Positions 1-13,651 of a DNA stretch of 64,000 nucleotides are shown here, in pieces (the first letter of the stretch is position 1; the number at the start of each line of letters is the position of its first letter). The position numbers and the translations under genes are program-made. The notes beneath the pieces are model-generated. The model ran no database searches and had not been told where the DNA came from. It saw nothing but the letters and a program-made list of their open reading frames with translations. Source of the DNA: Sipunculus nudus (taxonomy: Eukaryota; Annelida; Sipuncula; Golfingiida; Sipunculidae); assembly GCA_026874595.1 (NCBI GenBank), contig CM049306.1, positions 107,593,142 to 107,657,141 of the forward strand. Direction: 5' to 3'.

Positions 1-206
1 TGCATGTATTTAATTATATATATGAATTTGAAATTATACATTCAGTAGCAGCATAAAGGACACCGACTAGGTACATTCCTATATAAACCTGATAGGATGT
101 TGTTAACCTCAAAAGAACAAACAGTAAACAGTACAGTAATTTGCCATTGCTCAAGTTCACGTGAAATATTTGATTACACCTAACGGATTCATACATATTG
201 AACTTA

Positions 207-245
207 ACAATAGGGACCAATGGGTCTCGACGCTCAGCTGAATTT
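207..245 (-). mobile_element. F2 element terminus (hairpin + subterminal repeat)
   Basis: This is a degenerate copy of the F2 end: an ACAAGGG-like start, a palindrome close to GACCCATGGGTC, then GCTCAGCTGAATTT. Downstream (340-800) is ordinary-looking diverged repeat DNA rich in TGACCTTGACC-type stretches. I see no gene in 1-818. Strand is set by taking the hairpin side as the 3' end. Confidence 0.5.
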
Positions 246-826
246 GTCTAAAAGGATATGTTTATAAAAGTTTTTTTTTTCAGTATATGGGTCCTGTTAT
301 TAGTTTGAACTGGAGTTATTATCAATAAACTAATTTGTGAATTGATGGGCTCTGAGAACTTGACCTTTGACCCCTCTTTGATCAAAAGAAAACGTCCCCT
401 ATTGAGAGGTGCGCCACATATGGAAGACGGAAGGTTTGCAATGAAAAATGGGCTTAAAGTGCATCAACGATCTTTCTAAAGAAGTGGGTCCTGTGTCCTG
501 TGACCTTTAATCTCATGGCCCCGGAATCAACAGTCCTTACTTTAGTGGCGGGCCATATATAAGTCAAGTTTGAAACCAATATTTCGGTCCATATTGGTGT
601 TATCATCTGGAAACTAATATGTGGACAGAGGGCCTCTGTGACCTTGACCTTGTGACCCAGAATCAATCAGGTTCTTCTCCTATTGGCAGGTCAGCTATAT
701 GTGCAAGATGGAAGGTTAAGGATGAAAAGCAAGATGGAAGGTTAAGGATGAAATGTTTAGCTTAAAAGGCATCCACAATCTTTCTAAATAAGTGGGCCTG
801 TGACCTTGACATCATTCTTGCGTTAT

Positions 827-2936
<2,110 letters not shown>

Positions 2937-3218
2937 TGCGTTATAGGTGGGCAATATATAACTATATATAATATATAAAGTTTGAAAATCCATATGTCAA
3001 TCCAATCTTTATTTTGAGTTTTTATCAGGAAACAAATTTGACGGACATACAGAGAGTCGAACAGACGAACAGATGGACGGACAGGGTGATAAATATAGGG
3101 CATCCGCTTTTTTAAGCGGGGTCCTTATAAACACACAAGGTTTCAGGACACAGATGAAACCCTAGTTGCGCAATCTGACAGTATTAATATAATTTGGCAG
3201 TCTAAAAACTGAAAGGAA

Positions 3219-3256
3219 ACAAGGGACCCATTGATAACGTCGCTCAGCTGAATTTT
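3219..3256 (-). mobile_element. F2 element terminus
   Basis: It reads ACAAGGGACCCATTGATAAC then GTCGCTCAGCTGAATTTT, a diverged copy of the F2 hairpin plus subterminal repeat. The F2-type sequence continues rightwards into a TA microsatellite. No matching far end is obvious before the F4 element at 3955. Confidence 0.55.
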
Positions 3257-3296
3257 GGAAAATTGGTAGCAAATGCAAAATATACTTATTTTTTTT

Positions 3297-3397
<101 letters not shown>

Positions 3398-3954
3398 TTT
3401 GAAAAGCTAAGAGTAAATGGCCCTGCTAATTGGTGATAATCAAATATTAAACATATATATGCTGAACTTATACTGTGCATTTTTCTATATCAAAGGTGCA
3501 GGAGTCGCCCATGATGAAATATTTCTAGAAGTATCATTATTTCAGCTATGTGATAGTAATATGTGCATGAAATAACCATGGGAATGTATGAACACCTGTC
3601 AATTATAGAATAGGGAAGAAGGTGAAGATTAGCTGAAAACAATAATACAAATTTAATTTATTAACTGAAATAAAATGCTGTAAAAAAACAAGCATTGAAA
3701 CAGTGCATTGATAAAAAAGGTTGATTCATAATTATTATACATTTAATGATAAAACAGAGATGGACAGACACAGCTGATCATAGTATGTCCCATTCTGCTG
3801 AAGCAATAATATAATATATATAGTTGCTATAAAACTAATGGCCAAGCCCACAGGTGCAAGGGCCCAATGACAAGTGAATATACACACAGGATATGAAATT
3901 TATGGCGACAGTGCTTGAGGAGGAAAGGTTTATTCATAATTACTGTATATTTAA

Positions 3955-6472
3955 ACAAGGCCGACAGGCCTAATGCGAACCTGTGCAATGGTATATACAC
4001 TATGTATAATGCTTCAATGCTGGACCATTACTTTTCAAGCACACGTGTAACATGTATATGAACAATGCTAGTACTAAACATTTTGAACAAGAAAAACTAC
4101 ACAAATATCACTGCTGAAATTCTGGCATGGGTGCACACAACACAAAAATGATTGTAGCTGGCACCACCAGTCTTGTATACAACGAAGCTCTCAGAGATAT
4201 ATACATAAGCCAAATTTTAGACTGATATATCAAACCCCTCCTTAGAAATAAGGAGGGCCATACACTGTGCAAAACTTATTGTAGGTGGCACCACCAGTCT
4301 TGTATATGACAAAGCTATCCGATATGTATAAATATGCCCAATTTCAGGCTAATATATCAAATTCCTCTGTAGAATTAAGCAGGCACATACACTGTGCAAA
4401 AGTCATTTTAGGTGGCGACACCTGTCTTGTGAACGATATAGCCATCAGAGAAGCATATACAGGTCAAATAACAGGCCAATACATCAAACTTACTTTAAGT
4501 CTGATGCACTGGGCTGACCAGGCCTAGGTGAGAAAGGCAGTTGCCCCGAGTGAACAGTGACAAATTGCTGACTCATGCTACTGCACTAAGTGAACTCTTG
4601 ACCTGCACCTGGCTAGAATGAGTAAACTTTTGACCTGTACCTGGCTGCACTGAGTGAACCCTTGACCTGTTGCATAATCTGACACAGTTGGCAGTCTGCC
4701 AAAGCTATAAATAGATCAAGGCTGACCTTTGGCCTGTTGCCAAATCTGAAATAGTAGTCACACCATTGCATAAGCTTACAGATTAGCTCCACATGCAGCC
4801 CCGAGGAGCATGACACCCATGAGGTGATCACATGATACCCATGAGGTGATCACATCTTCAATGAGGTGATCACATGGTACCCATGAGGTGTTCACATGTC
4901 ACCCATGAGGTGATTACATGCCTTTTGCCTGTCTGCACTGATTGAACTCTTGACATATATCTGGCTGCACTGAATGACCTCTGTTGACCTGTTGCCAAAT
5001 CTGAAACATTTGACAGTTTCTCAACCTATTTAAAGATATAGACAGTCTTGGCCTTTTGGTAAATCTGTTTACACATACTGAAAGAGTTTGGCTAAAATGC
5101 TTTTTTTTCAAGTTGACATATTCATAAGACTTTTTATCAAAATATCTAGAATAATAAAAGATAGAGTTCTTTTCATTATTAAAGGTCCAATATTTTTGCC
5201 AAAAATCATTCAAGTAAACTTGAACAAAGACCACCTAAGAATATTTTTTGTGCAATGTTACAGAAGTTATAATTGAAGCAACAATTTTGTAGAAGAACAC
5301 TATTGCAGTTCCAGTTTGAAATAGGCTTAATAATGGCCATAAAACCAACTTAAGCTTTTCACGAATCAACCAAAAATCAACAAACTCAATCTTTTCTTAT
5401 ATCATTGAAAGAACCATGTCCTAGGATAATTCTTGTGAAAATTTGAACGATTCAACTTGACAGTTTCATAAAAAAAAACATTTTTAAGCTGAAAGAGGCT
5501 AAAATTATGAGATTTTCCCCATAAAAACAGGTCGATGTAGGTGGCGCCACAAAATCTGCAATTTAAAATATGAGTTATGTGACAAACATTTGCAGAATAT
5601 TTGGAGATGCTAGCTCCAGCCATTTCTGAGATTGCTATGTCAGTATGCTTACTTGGCCAAATGACTAAGTTCAAATTCGCGTTACTCCGCTAAAATTCAT
5701 CAAACGCAAACCATTTAAAACTTGAGAGGCCTTGCCTCTAGGATCATTTCTGTAAAATATTGAACAATTTGGCTGGACTGTTTACAAGAAGAGGACTTTT
5801 AGAGGTTTTCCAGCCTTTTCCCTATAAAATCTAAGTAAATGCATTTAGCAAAAAAAAAAAAAAAAAAGGTGAATCACACAACATTTGATATGTGACAGAT
5901 TATTGCATAAAATCTAGGGATGATAGCTCCTGCTAATCCTGAGAAATTATGGGTTAATGTACAGATGACCGATGACCCCCGTACAAAAAAGGTGAATGCA
6001 GGTGGCGCCATCAATACCTGAATTTCATATATGACTCCTGTGACTAACACTGGCATAAAATTTGGTGATGATAGCTCCGGCCGTTTCTGAGATTGTCATT
6101 TTAGTATGCTTTTTTGGACAGATGACTAGGTTCAACTTCCTGTAACTCGGCCAAAATTCACCGAACTTGAACGATTCGAACAAATTTAAGAGAGAAGGTA
6201 TACGAGATTATTTCTGTGAAATATTGAACAATTTGGCTGGACCGTTTAGGAGGAGAAGATTTTTTAAGTTTTTTTTTTTAGCTTTTTCTCTATAAAATCT
6301 AAGAAATGCAGTTAGCCAAAAAAAAGGAGAATCCGAAAGAGTTCTTCAGATGGCTATTTCTTTGCATAAAATTTTGTGAAGCTAGCTCCTGTCGTTTTCG
6401 AGATAGTATGGGTTAACGTACAGAAGACAGACGACGCCACACCATCGCATTAGCTCACAGGTTCGCTAAAAA
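3955..6472 (-). mobile_element. F4 element, copy A (HINE/Helentron-like)
   Basis: The left end carries the hairpin AGGCCGACAGGCCT (3958-3971), followed by the subterminal repeat GCGAACCTGTG (3975-3985). The right end carries its exact inverse, CACAGGTTCGC (6456-6466), then TAAAAA. The pairing of an 11-bp subterminal inverted repeat with an outer hairpin on one side is the plan of Helentron-associated interspersed elements, so the hairpin side is taken as the 3' end (minus orientation). The interior has a ~135-bp tandem unit with GGTGGCACCACC (4140-4430), a small minisatellite (4817-4920) and longer diverged repeats with GGTGGCGCCAC (about 5548 and 6000). No protein gene is recognisable. Confidence 0.7.
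4817..4920. repeat. Short minisatellite, about five copies
   Basis: Five variants of CCATGAGGTGATCACATG occur in tandem, with lengths near 18-25 bases. Each carries the palindrome TGATCA or a mutated form. The array lies inside F4 copy A. Confidence 0.8.
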
Positions 6473-6850
6473 CAGACAGAGAGGTGGACAAACACTTTAA
6501 ATCACTTTCTTATTCTGCTGAGACAGGAAAATACTTAACAAATGTTTGCATAAGTTCCTCATTCTTTTCATTATATCACAATTCTGAATTGCATCACCAT
6601 TTATCCCTTTTTTCAGATAACAAAACATTATGGATACACATGTATTAATTTTTGTTTACCACAAATATATATATATATATTAAAAAATTGCAAAACAATA
6701 AATATATGAAAATATAACTTGATTCAGAATTTACATTTTTATATTGCACCTTTATTTATCAATAATTTTGCTCATACTTTATCAAATAATTCTATCTGAT
6801 GGGTTTGATAATATCTTAATTTGTTTAAATTATTTAAAATGAAATAAAAA

Positions 6851-8033
6851 CTAGAATACGGGTAGTCGACAAGCGACTACGTGTATCCGCCAAAATCAGA
6901 GAAGGACGGGTGAAGTGAGGCATGGATTGAGTGGAAAGGGGAAATAGAGGTACATGTGTTACATATTAGAATGGATCTGTGCCACATAAACATGATTGTA
7001 GGTGACGCCACCTGTTATTTGAACGAGAAACTATCCAAGATGTATACACATGCAAAATTTCATGTGGAAAAGTCAAACCACTGCAGAGATAGGAGTGATT
7101 TTATCCCACAGCAGACAAACAGATGGACGCTGTGCAAAAATGGCTGCAGGAGGCACCACCATTTTTGTGTATGTTATAAAGCTATCCAAGGGCTACATTT
7201 GTGTAAAAAAAATTTCCTGATTGGTCAAACGGTTCCGGAGATATAAACATTAATGTCTGCAGCGTGAACGTGAATGTAGGTGGCACCACCTGTCATAAAA
7301 TCAAGAAAGCTATCCAGGATGTATACGCATGCCAAATTACAGGTAATTTGGTCAAACCACTGCAGAGATACGAGTGATTTTATTCCACAGCAGACAAACA
7401 GATGGACGCTGTGCAAAAATGGCTGCAGGTGGCGCCACCATTTTTGTGTATGTTATAAAGCTATCCCAGGGCTACATTTGTGTACAAATTTTTTCCTGAT
7501 TGGTTGAATGAGTCCGGAGATATAAGCATGGATGTCTACAGCGTGAACGTGAATGTAGGTGGCACCACCTGTCATAAAATCAAGAAAGCTATCTAGGATG
7601 TATACGCATGCCGAATTTTAGGTGAATTAGTCAAACCACAGCAGAGATATGAGTGATTTTAACCCTAGGCAGATGTACAGATAGACACTGTGCAAACATG
7701 GTTGCAGGTGGCGCCACCTTTTTTTGTATATGTTATTAAGCTATCCAAGGGCTACATTTGTGTAAAAAAATTTCCTGATCGGTGAAACGGTTCTCGAGAT
7801 ATGTGGGTTTAAGTGTGGAAACAGACGCACAAACGGACGCTGGGCAGAGAGGAAAGGTCAGAGGTCAAGGTCATTTGGTTAGGCACCAGTTCACATGTGA
7901 CCCGATAAGTTGTATAAGTTTCGGAAAAATCTGTCCAGTAGTCTCAGAGGAGTTCTCCGGAAACAAACGCGGAGGCGGCGGCGGAACCCGGTCAAAAACA
8001 TAGTATCTGCTAAAACTTCGTTTTGGCGGATAC
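6851..8033 (-). mobile_element. F1 element, copy A (HINE/Helentron-like, 279-bp core)
   Basis: From the left it shows CTAG (6851-6854), the perfect 7-bp-stem hairpin GTAGTCGACAAGCGACTAC (6862-6880), then GTATCCGCCAAAA (6883-6895). The right end has the exact inverse TTTTGGCGGATAC (8021-8033). Read on the minus strand the end is subterminal repeat, hairpin, then CTAG, matching a Helitron/Helentron 3' end. The core (about 6950-7800) is a tandem array with a 279-base period. Each unit has two GGTGGCRCCACC palindromes about 140 bases apart. Confidence 0.75.
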
Positions 8034-8204
8034 AAATATTATATCACCACAAAATGGCATTATGGATTGCTCCTTGATTTATAAACAATTTTTGCATTAC
8101 ATAAATAGGCAAATAGCTATTTTGATTATATTTTATCAATATGCATGCTTAAAAAACTCAAATTTTTAAAGCATATACCGGTACTAGTAAATGTAAATGC
8201 ATTA

Positions 8205-8541
8205 GGCCAAAAAAAATTAAAGGTATGGTTCTCAGGCACCGCCCGCATCAATTTTAAACCCCAGCATCAAAAATTTTTATTTTGATTTTCAATAAAAACT
8301 TTCCAATTTTGAGCTGCTGCCGCTCCGACATTTCTTTCAAGTAGGTAAAACCATACAATTTCCTTTGTTTTGTAGTGCTTTTACTTATTTAGCAATATAA
8401 AACTGTTATTTTCATGCTTTTCCCTTATCATTTGACATTTTTATCGAAACATACCAAAAAAATTAAAATAAAAAAAGCGCCCGCCCGCACTGATTTCTGG
8501 AAAAAAGTGCCTGAGAACCATACCTTTTTTTTATTTTGGCC
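8205..8541. mobile_element. 337-bp MITE, PIF/Harbinger-like
   Basis: Long terminal inverted repeats of about 36 bases start GGCCAAAA and share the perfect inner stretch AGGTATGGTTCTCAGGCAC. They are flanked by the direct repeat TTA (8202-8204 and 8542-8544), the 3-bp target type of PIF/Harbinger elements. The short AT-rich interior has no coding capacity. The superfamily rests on the TSD length alone. Confidence 0.7.
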
Positions 8542-8618
8542 TTAAAGTGTATATTTCTCTGAAGACTGATAACTTGTTCAGCTCAGACTTGTATTCAGCT
8601 GTACATACTAATAAATAT

Positions 8619-8652
8619 GCTCAGATGACTTATAATCAGCTGAGCTAAAAAG
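8619..8652 (-). mobile_element. F2 element far end (orphan)
   Basis: It reads GCTCAGATGACTTATAATCA then GCTGAGCTAAAAA, the F2 end opposite the hairpin. The two halves can fold on each other. Its partner terminus is not obvious, so this is probably a remnant. Confidence 0.5.
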
Positions 8653-9366
8653 GTTTGGCACATTGAAGTTTTCAGTACATGTTTAATTTTACTAAATAAA
8701 TAAAAGATTAAGTAAATGTACATACTTAATTTTATTAACTAAATAAAAGATTCAGTAAATTTAATTAAATTTTCCTTTTCGAATCAGGTGTACCCTCTGT
8801 TGGTTAGATAAAGAAACAATATCATTTTGCTAATAACTGTAATTCAGAACTGGCATTAATATTCAATTTCATACACGTTACAAAAGAACCCATGACTTAT
8901 AGCGGGGCTAAAAATGCATCAAAAATAGAAAAACATACAGGTGGCACCACCAGTCTTCCTAAACTGAAGAAACCAATCATAATCCATAAACAAACTGGGT
9001 TTCAGGACACTGGATGAAACCACAGCAGAGAAAATGAGATAACTGCTGTCTCAAAAACAGAATAAAATCGTAAAATTAGAAAAAAATACAGGTGGCGCCA
9101 CAAAACTAGTCATGGTCAATATTCAGGGCAAGATTCATGGCAAGCCATGCATTAATTATCAAGATACTTGAGAATTCGATTCAAATTTTAAATCATTCTT
9201 CGGGGTACTTACAAGCCCCATAGCTCCGAAGATATAGGTCGCACTGACATAATTTCAGGAGTTTTTTTTATTAACCTGCTTTGGTATTCAGTTACAAGTT
9301 TCTAAGGTCAGCGGTTACGATTTGTGCTAAAGGACAGCCGGACGAACAACGGAAAAAGCGCCATGA

Positions 9367-11534
9367 CTTCCAGTCAGCTGAGCTAAAAAAACAAGGGACC
9401 CATGGGTCACGGCGCTCAGCTGTTATATATGATAAAAAATATGATTTGGGAAAGAGGCATATGCTGGTTTTGTGTGGTAATAAATATGAGCTTTATTATG
9501 AGTTGTTGGTGTTTAGCTTATGTATGATTTTGATAGTATTTTTGGAGACAGGGAAGAGGATTGATTTCATTTATTTTATTAACAAATGGAGTACTATTGT
9601 CACACAGATTTTGACTTGGCCATATAACTTATAAGCAGCACATAAAATAAAAGAGTTTAACTATTTATTAAAATTTAATAACAAATGTTGTGCCAATATT
9701 ATATTTATTAAAAATAATAAGAGAATCATATGATTTTTTTAATAAAATATAACTTAACTAATTATTAAAATAATATTATAGAATATATGCATTCATGAAT
9801 ACATTTTAAAAGTATTTGCACTGGTATTCAAATACTTTCATTTTTACCTGAATTCCCATTCTTATGCAAGAAATTTTATAATGGAGTACATATTCATATT
9901 CATATACATTTGCAAAGTATTTGCACCATGTCTGGTATTTATTCAGTTTTAGCCAAACAATGATGTTGAGAATCCAGAATATAAACAAAGGACCCATGGG
10001 TCATGACAAAAGTTTAAAATTTTTTTTTTACAAGTGTTATAAATTTGTAATATAAAAGTGAAAATATAAGTTAAAATATAAGAATTCTAAGTTGCAATCA
10101 TTATATATCCAGATTGTAGCTCACATTGGGTCATTTTATGCATACACATATATTTTATTATTTTTAAATCAAATGTTTAAACTGAATGTAAAAGAAAATA
10201 ATGCCACAACATGGCATCTACAAAATTATTCCTTGAATTCCTATTAAAAAATTTTGCACATTGGAGTTTTCAGGACAAGCTTAATTTTATTCACCGAAAT
10301 AAAATAAAAGATTCAGTAAATTTGATAAAATAAAAACATCTTTTCAAATAAAGTATACACACTGTTGGTTGAATGAGGGAGAAACAATATCATTATGCTA
10401 ATTACAATCTAAGCTATAATTAATAACTGGAATTAATAGTCAATTTCACACCTGGTGAAGTTTTACTCTTCTGAAGTAAAGCATTACTTATCTGATAAAC
10501 ATCCATACTTTCATAGCAATACATCACTTTGTGGACACAATTAAATGTGCACTTTAATCATTGTAACCCTGGTGGTACAATCCAAAATCTAAAATGTAGC
10601 ATGTCCAAGTATAAAATAAAATACAGAAAATTATAACATTCATCTAGTTTATGCACCAGCTGGGGGAGGGGGGGGGGGTTGAGTGCAGGGCAGAGGAGAA
10701 GCCTGCTAGTAGTGGCCAAGTTGGGTCAAGGCAAGCTGCCTGGGGTGGGTTACATAATGCAAGTGAAGGCTGTACTACTAGGTGGGCCAGATATAAACAA
10801 CACTTGACATGGTGTATGAAAACTTGAATAAAAGCTACTCTTTTCAAACAATTTCTTTGAAATTTAAGATTTGAAAAGATTAAATCCTTATGTATATATG
10901 CTGTGAAAATTAAATCAATAGTGCTTACAGGGAAAAAACGTGCCACTGCCAAAGTTGGACAAAATTTAAGGTATTAATTTTTTATTTATGCTAATAACTT
11001 GAAAAATTTGCAAAATTCAGATCTAATTTTGGGCAAACTATTGAATCTTGATTAAATAAAGTTATATTCCTGAAAAAAAGTCTTCAGCTTCAGCAATTCT
11101 CATGTTAAGTGAGCAAATATATTTCCTGATTTTTAAAAAAATTGCATTATATTTGGGCCTATAACTTCAAAATAATACCCAATACTGACTTAATGTTTGG
11201 TATGTGCACAGAAAATATATGGAAGAATATGAATACTAAATATGATCAAAAACAGATCAGTGGTTTTGATATTAGGCAGACTTGAAGTGTAACAATTGCT
11301 TTTTTATGGAAAACGGAGGTTTTTCCTTAATATCTCGAAGGAACCAAGGTCTAATGACCCAATTTTCGGTATAGTAGGAGATTTTGGAGACATCTAGTGG
11401 TATGCAGAATTTTGGATTCGTAGGTCCAACGGTTTTAAAACGTGCCCTGTTAATGGCCGGACGGCCGGACGGCCGGACTGCCGGACGGACAAAGACTATA
11501 GCTCAGATGACTTACAGTCAGCTGAGCTAAAAAA
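9367..11534 (-). mobile_element. F2 element, abutting an upstream F2 end
   Basis: One F2 end (AGTCAGCTGAGCTAAAAA, to about 9390) is followed with no spacer by the hairpin terminus of another (ACAAGGGACCCATGGGTC, from 9391). This second element runs to the matching end at 11501-11534, where TCAGCTGAGC is the inverse of the left GCTCAGCTGA. An extra F2 terminus at 9984-10007 points to an internal remnant. The interior resembles 20863-22016 over long stretches. An AT-rich frame at 9281-9634 is shared with that copy but looks like no known protein. Confidence 0.6.
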
Positions 11535-13020
11535 GCACCCGACAGACAGAAACCTCAGACTTATATAATGTTTTTGTTTGGTTAGGACCCAAATTTATAT
11601 ATTTATTTAGGATCTATATATAGATCCTAAAATCCATATCTGTCCATGTGCATTATATGAAAGAACCCTGTACAATAGGTTTTGACTTATAATGCTCACA
11701 GAAGTGACAACGCTGGGGTTATTAAAATGCGCAAAATTTCAAAAAGGATAACATGATGGCACCACAAGTCTTCCATACAAGACGAATCTATCCAAGATCT
11801 TTGGTCAACTTGATTTTTTTATTTATAAAGAATTTGTGTGATTTTCAATGAAAATGACCCATTCAAGTCAAGGGCCACCCCCTAGTAAAGGTCATGACCC
11901 ATTTTAAATAGGCTTAGTCCGCTCATGATCTAGCCATTATGGCTTAATCGGGCTCCAGTTAATGTTGTATCGTGTCTGAATACTCGCAGTATGTGGCGTA
12001 TTTAAATACTTAAACAAAGCATGGATCTTCATCGGAGGGACGAGCGTCTCTGTATATTTCAGGTATATCTACAAATACTGGGTTTGTTCAATTATAAGGT
12101 GCCCATTGGGTTTCAGATATATTTTTGTCTAAGTGGATTAATTTTCTAATAAAAACCTGAAACTGAATTAACCAAGTACTCTGTCAATTGATTGATAAAA
12201 TCTCCTTGTCAATTGTTGACTGATGTGACAAAGAGTGGCCAAAGACACATTGATTAGTCAATTCGATAAATATTGGTACCAATATTATCATAAGATGCAG
12301 CATAAACTAAAATATGCCACCAAACTGAAAAACTCAATTAAGAGATGTCAAGAAATCCAAAAAGCACAGAATTTAATCACTGAAAAGGGAGCTTATTCTA
12401 TATAAATAAAAAAAAAATATTACAAAAAGACAGGCGCAGCTATAAGTGCTGTTTTTTCACAGCGGATTTAGTTGCAGTACATTTTTCTAGGTTCACTGTG
12501 CAAGAACTTTAGATTAGGGATCTGTCAAAGGAACATTTGAACTGCCAGGTATGTATCAATGTATAAATATATTTCTCTTAAATATGTAGAGCTGTCTCAC
12601 TATAATCCTCTAAGTTTGATTTTTAGTTATAAAATATACATATAACAAAATGAGCACTTTCTGATTGGATTTATTATAAATATGCAACATCTCATTATAC
12701 AGGCTTTGTACAGGCATGCTTGGACATTATACAATCAACTTATAACTTGGCAACTTACACCGTCAGAAATGCATGAAATGTAAGTATATAAGCCTGTGTC
12801 AGTCTTTTCATTGTAAAACATTATATTTGACAAGATGAACACGGACTTATAAAATAAAATAGTGAAGTACACTCAAATCAAGTACAGTTCAGCGGTGACC
12901 TTGTTCTCTGTCCAACATTCAGTGGAGCAGTACGTCTTGTATTGTGCAAGGTGACAGCATAGGAAGATCGGGGTTTTTTTAAAGGGCTGATTGAGGACAA
13001 ACCGTGATGTTAATTTGGTT
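11535..13020. other. Intergenic, no gene seen
   Basis: This is AT-rich DNA with scattered fragments resembling F2/F4 internal repeats, for example a GATGGCACCACAAGTCTTCC stretch near 11755. I find no supported gene, RNA or intact element. Confidence 0.5.
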
Positions 13021-13651
13021 AACGAGTGACCCACGGGTTATGACGCTCAATTAAGTAGGAAGACATTCAACAAAGGAATCTTATCATCTGAATGCAAAAT
13101 TTTGAAAGTGGTATCCCTATTCAACTGAAGAATAGCTCAGAGGATATGGGTAATAGAGACCATATTTCTGGTTTCCAAGAAGTTTTCACAGGCGTCCCAG
13201 GATGTCAAGTTATACGATTTTAGGTGCAATGGTAACAATTTGTGCCCTGTTAACGGATGACAACAATTTTTAAGGTCTTTATAATAGAAAAAAATGCGTA
13301 AAAAATAAAAAAAAAATCATGATGGTGCCACCAGTTTGCATGAACTGATGAAACACTCAATGATGAATGTGCATGCAATGAATCATGCATGGTGAAGAAT
13401 GTATAAGTTCTTCAGAAAATGTAGGTTTTGTATCCAATTTTTTTATTATACTGAGGGGTACTTACAAGCCTCTTAGCTCGAAGAATACAGTAAACAGAGA
13501 CCTAATTTCAGGTTTCCATGGAGATTTTTCATGGACCTCCCAGGTTGTGAAGGGAGAAGTTTCAAGGTCGGATGGTTACGATTTGTGCCCTGTAATGGAC
13601 AACCAAATCTTTGAAGGTCTAAAAAATAGAGAAAAAAATGTGGAAATTAAA

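Noticed and set aside
9281-9634. 117-codon frame, and its relative at 20856-21086
   Set aside because: It spans an F2 junction and looks like no known family. It is kept only as a repeat-derived curiosity.
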